The notes under the pieces were generated by a model, which worked only from the letters and a program-made list of their open reading frames with translations, did no database searches and was not told the origin of the DNA. Shown one piece after another: positions 63,170-64,000 of a stretch of DNA of 64,000 nucleotides (positions within the stretch are counted from its first letter, which is position 1; every line of letters starts with the position of its first letter). The translations under genes were made by a program, and so were the position numbers. The DNA is from Brevibacillus brevis (GTDB lineage Bacteria > Bacillota > Bacilli > Brevibacillales > Brevibacillaceae): contig NZ_CP030117.1 in NCBI RefSeq assembly GCF_001039275.2, positions 2,728,001 through 2,792,000 on the forward strand, read 5' to 3'.

Positions 63170-64000
63170 ATGACGCAAGCAAAAAGAGGCATAACGGCTG
63201 AAGATTTGTATCAAATGCGGTACGCGAGCGATCCGCAGCTATCACCAGACGGAAAAACGCTTGCTTATGTGGAAAATCAAATCGATGAGTCCCATGCTTA
63301 CCAAAATCACTTGTATTTACGCAAATTGGATGCAGGTGATCCACGGCCATTGACGTCTGGCTCCCGCGACACCTTTCCGCGCTGGTCGCCAGATGGTTCA
63401 AAGATTAGCTTTGTTTCGAACCGATCTGGAAAACCACAAATTTGGCTGATCGATGCAAACGGAGGAGAAGCAAGGCAACTCACGCGTTGCAAAAACGGTG
63501 TCAGCAATCCGATTTGGTCACCTGACGGCACATACATTGTCTTCTCGTCGATCCTGGATGAAGGTGAAACCTTCGCAGACCCCGAGGGAACCGAGGAGAA
63601 AGAAAATACCAAAGCCATTCATGTCGGAAGAATGAAGTACAAATCCGATGATCTCGGGTTCATTTACGAGAAAAACAAGCAGTTGGCCGTTGTTCATGTA
63701 GAAACAGGCGAGGTTACTCCACTCAGCGATGGCCCGTACAATCATACGATTGGCTCCTGGTCGCCGGACGGAAAATGGCTCGCCATTACGGCGAACCGAG
63801 CAGAAGACCCTGATATTCAGCATAGTGTTGACGTTTTTCTCATCCCTTCGGAAGGGGGAGAATGGAAAAAGCTGACTAACAGCAAGGGGATTTTTGCCTA
63901 TCCAACCTGGTCACCCGACGGTAAGAAGCTAGCGTATATCGGAAGTGAATTGGACACGCATTTGTACGCAGCGCAGAAGCGCATCTGGGTATATGATTTT
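63170..64000 (+). CDS. S9-family peptidase, N-terminal propeller part (3' truncated)
   Basis: The frame is open from ATG 63170 to the window end (277 residues); no stop occurs. The visible part is a propeller with repeated WSPDG blades (RWSPDGSKISFVSNR, IWSPDGTYIVFSS, SWSPDGKWLAITANR, TWSPDGKKLAYIG). The start ITAEDLYQMRYASDPQLSPDGKTLAYV is typical of acylaminoacyl-peptidases/dipeptidyl peptidases. The catalytic domain lies outside the window, so activity is inferred. GAGGAGTGAG precedes the start. It is tandem to, and co-transcribed with, the preceding S9 gene. Confidence 0.88.
   Translation, partial: MTQAKRGITAEDLYQMRYASDPQLSPDGKTLAYVENQIDESHAYQNHLYLRKLDAGDPRPLTSGSRDTFPRWSPDGSKISFVSNRSGKPQIWLIDANGGEARQLTRCKNGVSNPIWSPDGTYIVFSSILDEGETFADPEGTEEKENTKAIHVGRMKYKSDDLGFIYEKNKQLAVVHVETGEVTPLSDGPYNHTIGSWSPDGKWLAITANRAEDPDIQHSVDVFLIPSEGGEWKKLTNSKGIFAYPTWSPDGKKLAYIGSELDTHLYAAQKRIWVYDF

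Noticed and set aside
62115..63401. 428-codon open frame on the minus strand
   Set aside because: Antisense to the S9 peptidase genes, which have clear catalytic motifs; the antisense product matches no family.
1..64000. CRISPR arrays, tRNA or rRNA genes, insertion sequences, prophage
   Set aside because: No regularly spaced repeats, cloverleaf or rRNA-like segments, transposase or integrase sequences were seen.

Overview
The window looks like a chromosomal segment of a spore-forming Gram-positive bacterium of the order Bacillales, most like Brevibacillus. The reasons are strong AAGGAGG-type ribosome binding sites, frequent GTG and TTG starts, a gerA-type spore germination operon beside a cdaS-type diadenylate cyclase, several peptide transporter and peptidase operons, and Bacillus-type gene pairs such as a ywqB/ywqA-like pair. 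Genus assignment is inference. No rRNA, tRNA, CRISPR array, insertion sequence or prophage gene was seen.

Layout. 1-3.7 kb: end of an MFS exporter gene, then a luciferase-like monooxygenase / HxlR regulator / MDR oxidoreductase cluster and a 51-residue membrane peptide. 4-8.3 kb: MFS exporter, SulP anion transporter, and a Tat-exported S58 (DmpA/NylC-type) hydrolase. 8.4-11.1 kb: an ABC exporter and a FhuF-type ferric reductase behind a perfect 7-1-7 Fur-box palindrome. 11.2-13.2 kb: an EAL-PAS-histidine kinase fusion. 13.2-17.8 kb: SWIM protein, SNF2 helicase and a small coupled ORF. 18-19.9 kb: DMT transporter and YitT-family protein.

20-32.7 kb is one long co-directional operon: IclR regulator, complete oligopeptide ABC importer, a 1065-residue M14-type peptidase, pyroglutamyl peptidase, and 5-oxoprolinase subunits PxpB, PxpC and PxpA. 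Read together it imports peptides, removes N-terminal pyroglutamate and converts 5-oxoproline to glutamate. 32.7-37.2 kb: gerA operon (order A-C-B) divergent from cdaS, with sporulation-sigma-like promoters between them. 37.3-45.1 kb: M29 aminopeptidase, oligoendopeptidase F, a Trp-type alkyltransferase-like protein, a Lin0512-family protein, a DinG/YpvA-like helicase with a large inverted repeat in its leader, and a lipoprotein multicopper oxidase.

45.5-48.6 kb holds a long, structured, mostly non-coding leader (ECF-sigma promoter, mini-ORF, terminator, basic small ORF) in front of an OatA-type peptidoglycan O-acetyltransferase. 48.8-52.0 kb is an A+T-richer three-gene cassette: an AAA+ ATPase with a TPR-like N-terminus, a membrane-anchored TPR protein, and a PH-like/GYF_2-like protein. 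This is the best candidate for an undescribed machine. 52.1-54 kb: DMT transporter, GNAT acetyltransferase and a decayed acetyl-esterase pseudogene. 54-64 kb: an unusual transcription regulator divergent from a second complete peptide ABC transporter operon with two S9 peptidases downstream, the last cut by the window end. Two direct repeats 137 bp apart bracket the promoter of that operon.
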